Assembly (NCBI GenBank): GCA_944472155.2
Contig: OX235272.1
Coordinates: forward strand, 80,482,020-80,546,019
Direction of reading: 5' to 3'
Source of the DNA: Trichobilharzia szidati
Taxonomy: Eukaryota; Platyhelminthes; Trematoda; Strigeidida; Schistosomatidae
DNA: 64,000 nucleotides
This document shows positions 1 through 12,120 of the stretch, in pieces. The notes beneath the pieces are model-generated. The model saw only the letters and a program-made list of their open reading frames with translations. It did not search any database and was not told the origin of the DNA. The first letter of the stretch is position 1. Each line of letters begins with the position of its first letter. A program made the translations under genes and the position numbers.

Positions 1-840
1 GATCTTCCCACATCATGTTAGTTGCTAGAAAGATATTTCGTCTAACATTCTACGTAAAGAAGTTAAGACGATCTGGTATCACTGCCTCTAATTTTACTTT
101 TTATGTTCTACCTATTTTTCTTTACTTCTCCTCCTCAATCTTTCTTGGATAACTTAAGGAAGACTTTGTTACACTATGAGGGGCACTGAAAGCTATCAGT
201 AGGGGGGTGGGGGACTGGAGTGTCGCTAGACCAGCTTGTTAATACTGTTATAGGTAAACACTTGAGTGTATGCAAGGAATTAGCGAATATCATATTGTCA
301 GACTCTGAGCCTCCTGTTTACACACAACTCTCTCCTTGTATTTCATCAAATACGACTAGCAGTAACCGTAGAAGACTTTATGCTCGGACGACTAAGTATA
401 AAAACTCTAGTATACTTCATTTGACCCAAATTCAGTCTGATGAGAAAATTGTAAGGCATAAGACTAATAAGCTACTGAAAAACACTAAGCAAATGGCTCT
501 TCTCATTCTTTCTTTCATTATAATATTGTTAATGAATATTTCCACTTAAATTTTAACGTTACATTTATATTCTTATTTACTGATATTATCAGTGTAAATA
601 CCTTGTTAATTATCTCTCCCTTTACTGTGTAACGTAAAGAGAAAATTAGACGCCATATCGTATTACAAGCTGAAAATTCCACATCGTACCAAAAGGTGCT
701 GTTTGGAAAAAAGCCATTATTTCATAGTGTGAAATATTCCCATATCATGAATTAAAAGTCAGTCTGAATGAAGAATATTCTTTTCAGTAAACTCTCTTCA
801 TGTTCTTACAATTATAAAATATAATATTTAGAGCGGGATC
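1..840. other. no recognised gene (left edge)
   Basis: AT-rich sequence with a G-run at 201-216. A 109-codon open frame at 220-549 begins with GTG, matches no family I recognise, and ends in a hydrophobic stretch. I see no splice signals or repeat family that would support a gene here. Confidence 0.4.
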
Positions 841-844
841 CATT

Positions 845-1500
845 TGTTCCGAAGACTGTGTAGAGAAAGAACTCTAGGTCATCAAGGATATTCTAAGCGA
901 GAACGGATATCCAGAGAAGTTAATTAAAGCCAACATAGGTTACAATAGTCGTAAACATGAATTGGCTACGGTGGAGAAAAATCCTTTCTTTTTACGTCTA
1001 CAATTCAAAGGATGTACTCTTGTGAAGATTCTATCGCAACGTTTAACCAGGGCGATAAATAAAACTTTCTACTCTGTACATCTGTTCCTATCCTTCAGTA
1101 GCCATCCAATGTCCAACCAGCAACTGAAAGATGTCTTACATAACCTTAGCTCTTCTTTATGCATATACCTTTTCAACTGTTCCTGTAGTTCAAGTTATAT
1201 AGTGTGCACGATTAGGCAGGTTCGTCTACGGGTTCAGGAACATTTACTTGCTTGGTTCAGCAAGGGCGGGGGAAATTAAGTGCATAAAAAACTCGATCCT
1301 GTCAATACTGGACATCGCATCGATATCAACACAGCTTTCGGGGTTATATACCGAATTCCGAAGTCGTTATCACATACTGATCGCTTAAGTCCCCCACACA
1401 CAGCTGAAGCTGTGGCAAAAAAATAGACTAAACCGGAACTTTGTATGCAAAATGAACACGTCCAGACGTTTTTCCTACTGTAGCCAAACTTGAATTAGTG
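845..1500 (+). mobile_element. Penelope-like element, C-terminal (GIY-YIG) remnant
   Basis: Translated with frameshifts, the plus strand gives the usual order of a PLE C-terminus. First comes a cysteine-centred GIY-YIG-type start (FNCSCSSSYIVCTIRQVRLR, 1,174-1,233) and an arginine-rich helix ending in EHLLAW. Next comes a TGHRIDINTAFGVIYRI block near 1,310-1,350. Last comes a tail resembling KPELCMQNEHVQTFFLL near 1,430-1,480. The canonical YIG is degraded to YIV, and stops and frameshifts interrupt the frame, so it is a dead fragment. Family membership rests on recognising the block order; no database search was possible. Confidence 0.65.
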
Positions 1501-2640
1501 ATTTTTCTTCTCACCAAAAGTGCCTCTTCCCCTTAACCCTGTTGATTGTTTTTTCTTTCCTTATTATAACAATCGTTATTATTCATAATTATATCCTTCA
1601 TGCAAACATTCTCTCAATACTATCAGATTTTCCATTTATACTATCTGTACTTTTTATTAGAAATATTACATCTTTTCTCAAATTACGCGTTCACTTGTTT
1701 CATTTCACATATTGCTTATCTCATTATGAACCTCTCATTACAGTCTTACTGTCTCCTCTTTAATACATACTACTTTGCACTAGCCACTCACCTGACACCT
1801 TTTATAATCTTGAACTGACTTGTCAGTTTTCCTACCCCACACTACAAATCTATTATGACTAATCACCACCACTATTGTCTCCCATTTAACAATATTTCGT
1901 GATCGACTTCAGCCTAGCACGTTTATCACACAAATATTATTTATTTTGACACCCCATAACTAATGTTTTACTCTATGTTAAAAATTGTATCCGCCTCACA
2001 ACTGGCCATTATCGTAACGACAACAAATGATATTTTATACTTTAACCTGAAGTACAGAAGTTATTGAAAAGAATATTCTTCGTTCAGATTGACTTTTAAA
2101 GCCATTATTATTACTACTATATTCTATGATCTTTCAGAAACACTGTTTAACTGTACAACTTGATGAGAATTTGCAGGAAGGATGGTTTTCTCTAACTTGA
2201 TTTTTTTTTAAATAAGTATACCATGAGTATTTTTCATACTGTTCTCTTTATTAATTGAACGCTTTTGAAAGATGAAGGCAAGAATCCATAAGCACCACAT
2301 TGATAAATGTGTTACTCTGTCATTTAGATTTTTTTTAATACATTACTTAATAACAAAAAGTAGCTTGCACCAGGGATTTTCAATTACTAGGACAATTAAA
2401 ATAGTGAAATGTCTTCATTAAGGGTATAGTTAATTATAATGCGAGTAAAACACTTCTGTGTGAATGAATAATGAGCACCATGCTGTTTGGCGATTCTTAC
2501 TTTTTCAGCTTTCCTACTGAAAACATAAATAAGGGTCAACTGAACCATTTTATGATTTCAGCATCACTAATCATTTCCGTGACTTATATGTCACCTATAC
2601 AGTTTAGTTCTGTGCTCCATTTTACAATGTGTTTTTGCAC
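1501..2640. other. T-rich non-coding stretch
   Basis: T-rich sequence follows the PLE tail and may be its 3' untranslated part (inference). Short overlapping open frames of 68-73 codons have no recognisable content. Nothing else is seen. Confidence 0.35.
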
Positions 2641-2654
2641 AATGGCTGTAAGAT

Positions 2655-2800
2655 GCCTTAAAAATCAGCCAGAGAACCACTAAAAGCCAGGAAGTGCTGA
2701 TCAGCTGTTCGGTTTTAGTTCAGGATTCTTAAGCAGTGTGTACCTAAGACACCAACAGGGATCAAACCCACGACCTTCAGGTTACGAGACCAAGTTCGTT
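2655..2800 (-). repeat. tRNA-derived SINE-like fragment
   Basis: On the minus strand 2,750-2,797 reads like the 3' half of a tRNA. It has a CTCGTAAC anticodon-loop-like segment, then AGGTCGTGGG and a B-box-like GGTTTGATCCC. The neighbouring segment (2,660-2,740) resembles the arms of the hairpin repeat at 11,611-11,802 (shared AGAGAACCACT and CAGCTGTT), so both probably belong to one dispersed family. It is not a tRNA gene: no complete cloverleaf is visible. Confidence 0.45.
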
Positions 2801-2944
2801 GGTTATTCAACTATTTGGGCCGTGATTGTACTAAATTATTTTAAAAATTTTATTTTTGATTATAGCTTGATTCCACACCATGCTTTTGGTACATGTATGG
2901 AATTTTCAGCATGTGATATCGTTAGCCTAAATTTTGCAGGATGA

Positions 2945-3030
2945 TATCAGGTGTGCATCGGCAGGCGATCGAGCCCCGCACTATATGCATGGTCGGCGAG
3001 AGTCCTAACGGTTGTGTTATTACCTTAAAC
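2945..3030 (-). repeat. tRNA-like repeat fragment
   Basis: The minus strand contains CTCGCCGACCATGCAT followed by a B-box-like GGGCTCGATCGCC. The first string is shared with the tRNA-derived head of the SINE at 22,325-22,559, where it follows the A box. This suggests a degraded head of a related SINE. Confidence 0.4.
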
Positions 3031-3399
3031 TGTGGCTTACTGAATTGACTTGAAAGTACAGGAACAGAAGAGGTACTAAATGAAGCGACTGACATGCAGT
3101 TTTTAAAATAATTTATGTCTACCAACATAAAACTGCCATCAGATTGAGTTTGACAGACATTGTGTATCAGTTGTAGTGAAACTCAATTTCTGTTACTGTC
3201 ATTCAGAGTTCCAGTATAGTAAAATACCTCTAAATTATGAATTATTTAGGCAATGGTTCTCAGGATCCAGATAGCAAACATGTCCATTACCAAGTTTTGG
3301 AGAGCTAGAATATTCTGTCTACGGAAATGTAAATGTACAGAAATTACTAAGTGAAACACAGACATAGGTTTTCCCATGAAAGGACTTATTTTAAGATGT

Positions 3400-3675
3400 A
3401 CGATGAATGTTCATTTCTTGTTCAACAAGGAACACTATAGACAAACTGATGATGATGTAGCTATGGTTTCCCCGTTAAGTCCAATCCTAGCTGACTTTCT
3501 CCTGGCTAATTTAAAGAATGAACTACCGTCGATGTTTGGATGACACATTTCCGATTATAAAAACGAGAATGAAGCAATGAACATCCTGGACAAGTTCATT
3601 AATGCGCATTCAGCAATTAACTTTGCCATTGAGAAAAGTAGGAATGAAAGTATTATATTCTTAGACGTAGCATAT
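3400..3675 (+). mobile_element. Penelope-like element, reverse-transcriptase fragment
   Basis: Conceptual translation gives a block like HFLFNKEHYRQTDDDVAM followed by SPLSPILADFLLANLKNEL, which is the motif-B region of PLE reverse transcriptases (usually QTDGVAMGSPLGPILA). After a broken YxDD region comes INFAIEKSRNESIIFLD, the usual next block. Stops and frameshifts interrupt it. It lies downstream of, but in the wrong order with, the GIY-YIG remnant at 845-1,500, so it is a separate insertion. Confidence 0.7.
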
Positions 3676-3796
3676 TAAGGAGTGTTAAAAGGAAGCCTAC
3701 AACAGCAGGTCAGTACACTAATTTTTTGAATTTTGTACCTTAGAAATGTAAATCTCAAATTCTATAGATTACTGTCAACATTTATTCATACAGTTA

Positions 3797-4285
3797 TTAT
3801 TATTATTGTTTCCTTTAATTCCTAGAGGAACATAGGGCTTCAGCCGTGCACCTCCATTGCGTTCGGTTCTCTGCTAGAGTCTTCACCTGGCTCCAAGTCT
3901 GCCCACACGTTTTCATCTCCTCTTCACATGACCCCCTCCAAGTCACCCCACCTTGCACTGACGACCAACTCGCCGCTTCCCTTTCGGGTTCCACTCGAGC
4001 AATGGCTTGTCTAGTGATGTCACTTGAAGGTCTGTTTCCTCAGAGTATGGCCAATCCATCTCCATTTCTTCCTGCCTATTTGTTGCACAATCGGTTCCTG
4101 GTTGGTTCGCTCCTAGAGATCTCTGTTGCTGATCTTTTCTGGCCGGCCATCTGATCTTGAGTATTGAGCGAAGACAACTGTTAATGAAGGTCTGTAGTTT
4201 GTTTGAGATGCTCTTTATGACGCGCAGTGCAAGTCTCTGATCCGTATAGTAGCACTGACTTCATACATACAGTTATATTGGCTAT
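3797..4285 (-). mobile_element. RTE-type LINE, 3' end of the RT ORF
   Basis: The minus strand, allowing frameshifts, reads KSVLLYGSETC, SISNKLQTFINSCLRSILKI, then a KWRWIGHTLRK block, and ends with NRTQWRCTAEALCSSRN. This order (YGSET, cysteine/leucine-rich helix, RWP, KWRWIGH, terminal EALCS-R) is typical of the C-terminus of RTE-clade and related LINE reverse transcriptases. A short (TTA)n at 3,797-3,811 is the expected microsatellite-like 3' tail. The copy is 5' truncated and frameshifted, so it is inactive. Confidence 0.75.
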
Positions 4286-4578
4286 CATCTAACGAACAGT
4301 GAAATAGCAATTTACGCAATATACTATTCATAGTAAGTAGTTTAGATGAATAAGTAATCTAACTTACTGTAAATTATTAAGCATTACTAAATAAACCAGA
4401 ATAAGTCAGACGGCATTTATTTATTTTTTTTATTATACCTCTCTGTATACTTTTCATTAGCATTACAAACGGATGTTGTGGACGCGAAAGGAAGTCATAA
4501 AGCATTTCAACTTACCTTAATAAATCTATTTTGTTCATTGAGAGAATTTCAATAATCCTAGTCTCAAAAGTCTGTAAG

Positions 4579-4630
<52 letters not shown>

Positions 4631-5402
4631 ACAGAACTCCCTCCCTTTGAATGCTTTTCGTATTTAAGTGTATTTTATACCATAGTAATGAGGCTTTATT
4701 GAATAAATGGGTAGGTGACTGAACACCTTCCTCAAATAACTTTAATGTGATTTCTCAAAAAATCAAACTTATCTTATTTCATACGCACACACACACAACA
4801 CATACATACTGAAAGCAATTAAACAAATAAGTTAAAATTGTAGAAAAATGTATAAAAGATAATTAGAAAAACAAACAAAACCAAAAAATGGAAGAAATGC
4901 TAAAAATAATTCAATTCAGTCAAAAAATCTGTGCTTAAATGAGCAAACATCTAATAAACATTAATGAACAGCCGACAGTTATAAATCTACTAAAGCTCTA
5001 TTTATTATATTTTCACTTCCTGTAATAAATATGTAGTATTTAGTGGTGTACGTAGTAGTAAAGTGAATGTTGAGGCGGACATGTTTATAAGTCATTGTGT
5101 TTACGGAAGGTTTATATAATCATTGTAACCTAATTTGTTTTAGTATAATTTGTTCTTATGATTTGCTAATTGCAAGTATAGAACTCAACAAAATAAGTTT
5201 GGAGATTTATGGGTGTGTTCAATTCCACAGGGTTAAAGGAAATAATAAATAAAATGAAACTGACGATGGAGAACAGTTTACTGAACTCCAGTATGTGTTG
5301 ACTGACTTGTCACAACTCAATTTAAATAATTTTGATTAACAATTAAATAGTTTATTAAATATAGAAAATCACAAGACTGACAATATGTGCACCATTTCTT
5401 AC
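4286..5402. other. non-coding, possible downstream intron of the homeobox gene
   Basis: AT-rich sequence lies 3' of the last recognised homeobox exon (5,403-5,466, minus). The terminal exon of that gene was not found here. Apart from the TA tract at 4,583 and a short CA run near 4,784, I see no feature. Confidence 0.4.
4583..4626. repeat. (TA)22 microsatellite
   Basis: An uninterrupted TA dinucleotide run of 22 units, directly visible. Confidence 0.95.
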
Positions 5403-8400
5403 CTGCTACTGTTGGTAGCATAAGAGCTTGACGCTTCTCTTTCATCCGCCTGTTTTGGAACCAAACCTGAAAAGAGGAATGGAAAGATATTCAAGATAAA
5501 CAAGTTAGGGTAGAATGCAGGATATAGTGTTTAAGCACTCAGCCTATACTATACAGCAAAAATATAAATTCAGACATCTAGAAAAAACAAAAAAGGGAGC
5601 AAAGAATATCCTTTTCAATAATTCCCTCTTCTGACTCTACAGTTATGCACATGTTTGTATACATAGAATATTCTAGAATAGTAATCAATGACAATATTGG
5701 TGTTTTTTAAATAATATCGATTTGTTAAGTAAGATCAAGGGAATCACAGAAAAATTTCCACAACAAACTGAGGATCATTAGAACCTTGATGGCCAAGGTA
5801 AGGACAATGTCTGATACATAAGTCAGGTTTCTTAATGTGGGTCCCAACTGCCTGAAAAGTATACAGTAGACGAACTCTTAAGTGGAAGTTAAGATTAGTT
5901 GGTGTGCGATAGATGATTTTGGAAGCCTCGTTAACATTAATCTTGTGTTCTGCATCGACAAGATGAGATATAATAGCGCTAAGAATCGATTTTGTTTGCC
6001 CTTAACCATGCAGGGTGATGTTCAGAAATCCGACGAGAAACACAATTGTATCCCTATGTAACTGGCTCCACAGGAGAAGTCAAATTGGTAGATACACATA
6101 GAAGAGGCGATATTAGGCGGTTTATCTTTGACTCCCGAACGCAAAATAAGAGTGGTTTTGAAAACAGTGTAATTCAGTAGCAGGGAATGTTCTTTTTATC
6201 GCCGTATTCAACAGGCGTTGTTTTGAAGTCTCGCTGATGTTATCCCTGATTGACCAGAATTGTAAGAATAAGGCATTTTTCGGAGCTATTGGTACCTTGA
6301 CCTGTCTTGACTTTTAATTCAAATTCTTATCGATAAATTTTTCTGAATAACCGTTCACACTCAGCAATTGTTTAATACTCTTAAGTTCTTCATTAAGACA
6401 TTCATCAGAACAGATTGCTTTTGCTCTGTGGACCAAGCACTTTATTAGATTGCGTTTGTATTTGAAAGGCACGAAGTTAGAAAAAATGAGAATACAGACC
6501 CGTTGACCTAGGTTTTTTATATGCACTTCTTCTGATTGTACGTTCCTCTTTTCTAGTCATAAGGATGTCTAAAAATGAAATACTAGAGTCCCTTTCTTTC
6601 TCGATGGTAAAATTTATTGCAGGATGAACATCGTTAAATTTGTCCAGACAGAATGTTCTTTGCTTCATCTTAATTTTTCATTATCAAAAATGTATCATCC
6701 ATGTAATGACAGTAGAATTCCAGTTCATCAATTGCATCTTTTAAAGGCCAATTCCATAGTTTCGTAGAGAAAATTTAGACTAGAATGGGTCCTAGTGGCA
6801 ACCCCACTGCCACACCATCAATTCGTTTGTATAGTTTCTTATCAGCCTACTAATCAACTATGGATATTTTTTACCTTGATGTTTGCAAACTGAAATTTTA
6901 TTTCGTCATTGCATTGACATAAGTTTATGAGTTACTTTAAAAAACTCTTACAAAATAAAGTTAAGATTTTTCGAATAGACGTCGTCATTAACCGTTATAC
7001 AGTGAGGAATTGTTAGGAATCAAACAGGTTCACCCAACTGCTTTTTGGGAATGCTCATCGATAAATGTGTGAAAGACAAAACAATCCAGAAATGCAAGGT
7101 TTGCAGGTAAGCATATATTTATTCCGAATTTCACTATCCATGAAATTCACCTTCTTTGAATTGGTGACAATATTTTTGAAGGCATTAGAAAGCGGTTGCG
7201 TATGACAGAATCATAAAAAACACTACATAGTTAGCAATGAAAGTCCCTTTGATATATATACACATATATATATATTATATATTTATTTGATATCTCCTAA
7301 TAATTATATCATATGCATTTCCCATCCAATGAAGTGTAAGGAAACAGGGAAAAGGTCAGGGAAAAATAATTATTCGTTTACCTTCATAAACAAGAATAAA
7401 ATCTTAAAATTTATACTTCTGAGAATGCCCATTGCTCCAACGATTATTTACGTGCAGCACGCAGGTCATCTATATCTACGATGACATATTCCAGCATTGA
7501 CTCCTGTCACTCTGCCAACCCTGACCATGATTTTAAGATAATCTACCGAATCAATGCGAACTTGCCATGTTTTCTTCGTTACAGACTTCTAAAGACAGTG
7601 GAGGCCTTGGTAATTCATGGCTTTAAGCCAAACTTTTGTGTACAAAAGAAGTATGTACAATTCCTACTTCTGCCTTGGCCGTAGAGGGATAGACATTTAT
7701 TTATTTTGTTTATTTAGTTATTCTATGTACCTTTCCCTTATTACTACGATTATTATTATTATTCTCACTATTCTCACTCTGAATTGTTTCCGCTTGTCCC
7801 ACTTATCATTCTAAATCCAAAATTTTTAAAATATTTTTACAATATTGAATTCTATCTTATCAAATTTCACACCATGTTATGTAACATTTTATATTCACCT
7901 ACTAATCCTATAATTATGCACCCCTTTCCAAAATCTATACACCTTATGTATTATTCCATATATGACATTAATTGTTTTGCTACTTGACATTTAACTATGA
8001 TTATAATCACAAATATTTTGATTGCATTTCATACTATTATTATTATTTCATGTATTCACACCTTTGATCTAATTCCGTCACCGGATATAATTTCTTAAAA
8101 ACAGTATATATATACAATTGTACAGTTTGATAATAAATTCGTTGAAAAGAGTCTCTTCGCTGAATATTGTCATCTTAATCTACATAGCTATCTGGAGAAA
8201 TGTGACCGTAAAATTCTAGTCAGTTATATGCATTCACTACACAAGCCCATTTTGTCTAAGAAGGTCAGTAAAACAAAAAAATAGCGACTTTAGCGAGACA
8301 CAGTGGGAAATGTATCTCACCATGCTTACCACCTTATATTTCCACCAATGGAAAAGCATAAAACCACTTCATGAATATCCATTCTTAATATTTGACTTCA

Positions 8401-9609
8401 GATCAAACATTACGTGTATTTGGAAAGTCGGCGCACTGGTTAGCAGTGGAAGCTCATGATATGAGCATAATAATAATTCTCATGCTGGAGGAAAGATTTT
8501 CACTAAAATAACAACCGATTAGACGATAAAGCGCTGAAATCTTATAAACATCGTGCAGATATCCCTATAAAAGAAGTCTATAATTAAGTTATATGTGAAG
8601 AACATGGAGCCTTATTCAGCTCTGTCAGCTATGATACAGTACCACTACTCACCTTTATTGTATTCTCTGGAAGATCAAGTTCATTAGAAAGTTTAGTTCT
8701 CTGTGGTCGACTAACATAACGATCCATTTGATATGTTTTCTCCAACAATTCAATCTGTTTCTGTGAATAACTTGTACGATAACGTTTTGAATGGTCTTGT
8801 ATTTCTTCTTCTTCTGTCTTCAAATCAATTGATCTGTGACGCTTTCTTTGTGATACACACGATTGAATACTTTTCTTCAATGAATCTCCAATCATTTGAC
8901 CATTAAATGAAGTTGACGAGGACTTTATCTCTTCTCTTGTACTTCTAATCTTGTTATTTGTCATTTTGTCTTCATAATGAGTTTTATGGTTTTGTATTGT
9001 ATTTGTGACAAATTGTTTGCTTGTTGATGTATCACATAATCTGAGCATTTCTACTGAATCATCAGAGTTAGAGTGACTAGGATATTGGGATTGTTGAGAT
9101 TCCAGGCTATGATGAAAGTGAGGATAGTATTGTGGATGTGGATGTGAAAATATTTCTTCATATGTACGAGGATCCTTTTTCTGCTGACTTCGACAATGCC
9201 GCTGAGGAGGAAGCGAAGACTTCGCAGAGTTTAATGAGCACGTGTATACATCATCGTAGTTATTTTTTTCAAATGGAAAAGTCACTACACTGTCTACATC
9301 ACTTTTATTATTTCTATCATTGAAACTTGGTGCTGTCCGATTCATGATAGGCTGTGCATAGAAACTTTTAAAATCATTGACTACTGAGCCTGAACACGTC
9401 ACATTACTCGTATTATTATTATTACTATTAGTAGTAGTAGTAGTATGAGGTAATGAGTAGTCAATTTCAGGCAATATTGTATTAATTAAAGCATTATTAG
9501 TTTGCACAAAATCCGATTGCTTATTAAGTTTTGTTTTAAGTTCATTGAAAATTGCCAGTGTAGAAGAGTATGACAACAATGGTGGAAAATAGACATTTTC
9601 TGAAAGCAT
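5403..9609 (-). CDS. even-skipped/Evx-like homeobox transcription factor (partial, two exons)
   Basis: Predicted nuclear DNA-binding regulator. Exon at 8,653-9,609 (319 codons from the first in-frame ATG) ends ATAAAG|GTGAGT. The next exon at 5,403-5,466 begins after a pyrimidine tract and CAG, and ends in GCAG|GTAAG. The splice joins residues 46 and 47 of a homeodomain that starts near residue 274 (KRYRTSYSQKQIELLE) and contains YVSRPQR, LPENTIK and VWFQNRRMKEKRQ, with W48, F49, Q50, N51 and R53 present. RYRT, YVSRP, LPE-TIKVWFQNRRMK and KRQ are hallmarks of the eve/Evx family, but divergence is high. The N-terminal part is Ser/Asn/His-rich, with a Thr/Asn run, and has no other domain. Upstream coding could exist: an acceptor-like TTTTTCAG lies at 9,642-9,649. 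The 3' exon (phase 1 continuation) was not found. The intron (5,467-8,652) holds PLE debris. Confidence 0.85.
6180..7230 (-). mobile_element. Penelope-like element RT remnant in the homeobox intron
   Basis: Minus-strand translation with frameshifts gives YKRIDGVAVGLPLGPIL (motif B), then EFYCHYMDDTFLIM with YMDD at 6,694-6,705 (motif C), then INFTIEKERDSSISFLDIL. After these comes a frayed region with SVNGYSEKFIDKNLN at 6,314-6,370. Upstream parts (to about 7,230) include a degraded DSVIRNRFLMPSKI-like segment. Motif C is intact but stops and frameshifts elsewhere make it inactive. It lies in the same orientation as the host gene. Confidence 0.75.
7255..7282. repeat. TA-rich microsatellite
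   Basis: Imperfect TA/CA repeat visible in the sequence. Confidence 0.7.
7480..7690 (+). mobile_element. Penelope-like element, extreme C-terminus
   Basis: An open frame at 7,481-7,684 reads DHDFKIIYRINANLPCFLRY, then LKTVEALVIHGFKPNFCVQK, and ends KYVQFLLLPWP before a stop. The EA-I--KP--CVQK---LLPW tail is the usual end of PLE endonuclease-domain proteins. Only this tail is preserved, and it points opposite to the RT remnant at 6,180-7,230, so it is a distinct insertion. Confidence 0.65.
7691..8652. other. intron sequence without recognised features
   Basis: Lies inside the large homeobox intron. T-rich and A-rich sequence follows the PLE tail, and short TTA runs are present. No coding potential was recognised. 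Confidence 0.4.
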
Positions 9610-9649
9610 TTTAGGTTGAAAAGATGATAACGACGATGAATCTGAAAAA

Positions 9650-11230
9650 GTAAAATCAATAAACAAATTTTGATGACTAAATAACTTGAATTTTTAGACC
9701 AGACCTTTATGCTATATAACTAAAAACAAATATTCCTTAATTTTTCTCAACTCCGACCAATTTGACCGACTATAGGTTACAATCGGTTACCGCTGATTGG
9801 AGTTATGCAACATCCGTGATTCACCTGTTCACTTCATTGGGATCTAAGTATTCGTTGAGTGTGACCCTATTCAACAATATTTCATGTGCTTTCTCACATG
9901 ATAATTTAGCCCGAGGTCATATCAATGATAAACGACCACAGCCAGAATTCTATCGTACATCGTAACAATTATATTGATATTGAGTTTATGTCAGAAAGCT
10001 TTAATGAGTGACGGTAGAAATCGGAGTCGAAATCGGAGATTTTAGACAGACTACCTGTAACTATTTGACCTACCTTCAAGCAAAACTGACTGTAAATTCA
10101 TCAGACTGGTGAGCCTCATGTTAAGATTGACCGATTTTAGCTGTTACTGAGTATCTCTTTAAGGAGCTTACTAATGAAGCATAACACAATATGCCAATGA
10201 GTACTTTTAAATACAAATTCCAATGAAAGTCCTTTCTGATTTTGTGGCCAGCATTATACTCAGTCATTCAGACATTAGGAACTTGATTTCAAAAAATATA
10301 AATCACCGAGAGAGAGAAAGAGAGTTACAGTTCTAAAATTAGTCAATGTATATAAAGTTCTTAAAAGTTAAAAAGAAATCATCATAAGAATTACCCCCAA
10401 ATGAAGTTATTTTACATAGAAAATCATATATCGAGATTAAGAACCACCTACTTCCCTGAGTGTTACTTCTCACTAGTGCATTAATCTAATGTATAATACA
10501 CCAATCATCAGTCGTAATTCGTTTCGTTTCATATTTTGAAAAAAAACCTCATAGAAGGTGCACGGTAACTTTGAAATAAACGTCTAATTGTGCTACGAAT
10601 AGAAGAGTTACTTTTATTAACACTTAGAATTAAACAGGGAAAATACACCAGTCTTTTTTTTACCTACCAGTTGTAAAACGAGACATTGCCGTAGGTAATT
10701 AATCCAGTCTTTTGATTAAATTTCAATAATAATTAAGAACGTATATTATATTTGTGTATGTGTATCCAACATTAAATAGGCTAAATTAGACTTTTTCCTT
10801 TTTGTAAGTTGTAGGAGAAAATAAAAACACACGGTGTGCTCAATTTCCCTGTAATAATTTGCTTCCTCTCTGTAGTCATGATGATTTCTAAAATAAAGAT
10901 AGAATGTAGTCACACACTCTTAACAAAATTTGATTGGTTGAAAAAAATTTTATTATTTTTTATTCATACCTTTCACTCCTCTGATTGGAAAGGGGGCAGG
11001 AATAACTTTTATAGGAGTAGAGAGAGATAGGGAAAGACAGTTGACAATATTTTAGCACAACTTTCCGTCATCATGATTAAGGGGAGAAATCACATCATAT
11101 AACTACATTGGGGAACAGAATAATTAAACTCCCCTAGTGTATTTGTAACAATTTCAAGCGTGAATCAATTCACATAAACACATGGAAAGTGGACGATAAA
11201 ACCCATTCGAAGAAGTACATTGTAACATGA
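9650..11230. other. upstream region of the homeobox gene, nothing recognised
   Basis: AT-rich sequence without convincing coding frames. A purine-rich run lies near 10,307-10,325. It may hold 5' exons or regulatory sequence of the homeobox gene, but nothing supports a precise call. Confidence 0.35.
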
Positions 11231-11610
11231 AATAAAACAATTCCAACAGTGGTGTGAACAAGGGCAGTAATTTTGCTCGAAATATTACCAATAACAAAAC
11301 TTACCATTGTGTGTAAACCATTGAAATATAATTATACTTTATTTGATCTAATCCACAATGCTCAAATTTTTTACTAATATTAATTAAATCTGTCATACAA
11401 CATGAACTGGAATCAATTCAACAACTGCAATGAATATTTTTAGTTATCAACAGTTTTCAAAAACATTGTTGACTGAAATGAAGCCTTGGAAATTAGAGCT
11501 TGTTTGAATGAAATGTCACTGTTAAGCCAGAAGGGTGGTTTCAATACAATGAATTCTCTATAGTTCGTTTGTAAGGGTTAGTTTTGTTTTTACGAGTTGA
11601 TTTATGGAGT

Positions 11611-11802
11611 GATACCAGTTAGAGAACCACTGGACAGCTGTTTCATCCTAGTTTGAGAATCATCGGCAGTACGAGCTTGCCTTGTAACCGGAAGGTCCTG
11701 GGTTCGAACCCTGACAGTGGATGCTTACTGCCGACGATTCTCAAACTAGGATGAAACAGCTGTCCAGTACTACCTGGTTTTCAATGGTTCTCTAACTGAT
11801 AT
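11611..11802. repeat. hairpin repeat with a tRNA-like loop
   Basis: Arms at 11,611-11,671 and 11,726-11,802 are complementary through GACAGCTGTTTCATCCTAGT and TTTGAGAATC-TCGGCAGTA, with a ~17-base bulge on the right arm. The loop (11,672-11,725) looks like a tRNA 3' half on the plus strand: CCTTGTAACCGGAAGGTCC, then a perfect GGTTCGAACCC. The same family occurs at 2,655-2,800. Probably a tRNA-derived SINE that folded back or inserted twice in opposite directions. Confidence 0.65.
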
Positions 11803-12029
11803 TAATCCGTGATCTACTCGTAACAACAATGAATTCTTTTCTAGTAGTACAAATGAAAATGGAGTTTAAAACGATGGTAAGGTATTGAGGAGTAAGTAAA
11901 GGTGCTATTCAGCATAATGACAGTAAAATGGTAAGTCAAGATGTATACAGGGATATGATGAAATTCCCCAACCACAGGATCAGAGCTGTAGTAATTGAAG
12001 TTAAGGAGAATGAGACAAGCGTCTTGGTA

Positions 12030-12120
12030 TGAATTACTTGCCAGCTACGCTATTTGTCCGGGGTCCAATCCCCAGCCAACACACTCCTACACCTCGAATA
12101 ACCAGTAGTAAACCCAATAA
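12030..12120 (-). repeat. possible tRNA-like repeat fragment
   Basis: GGGGTCCAATCCCC on the plus strand is a self-complementary T-arm-like motif (minus strand GGGGATTGGACCCC). It suggests a further tRNA-derived repeat, but no A box is clear. Confidence 0.3.

Noticed and set aside
220..549. 109-codon frame at the left edge
   Set aside because: Starts with GTG, has no recognisable domain, and no splice or promoter context supports it.
11672..11725. Functional tRNA gene
   Set aside because: Only a tRNA 3' half is visible; no acceptor stem or D arm, and it sits in a repeat loop.
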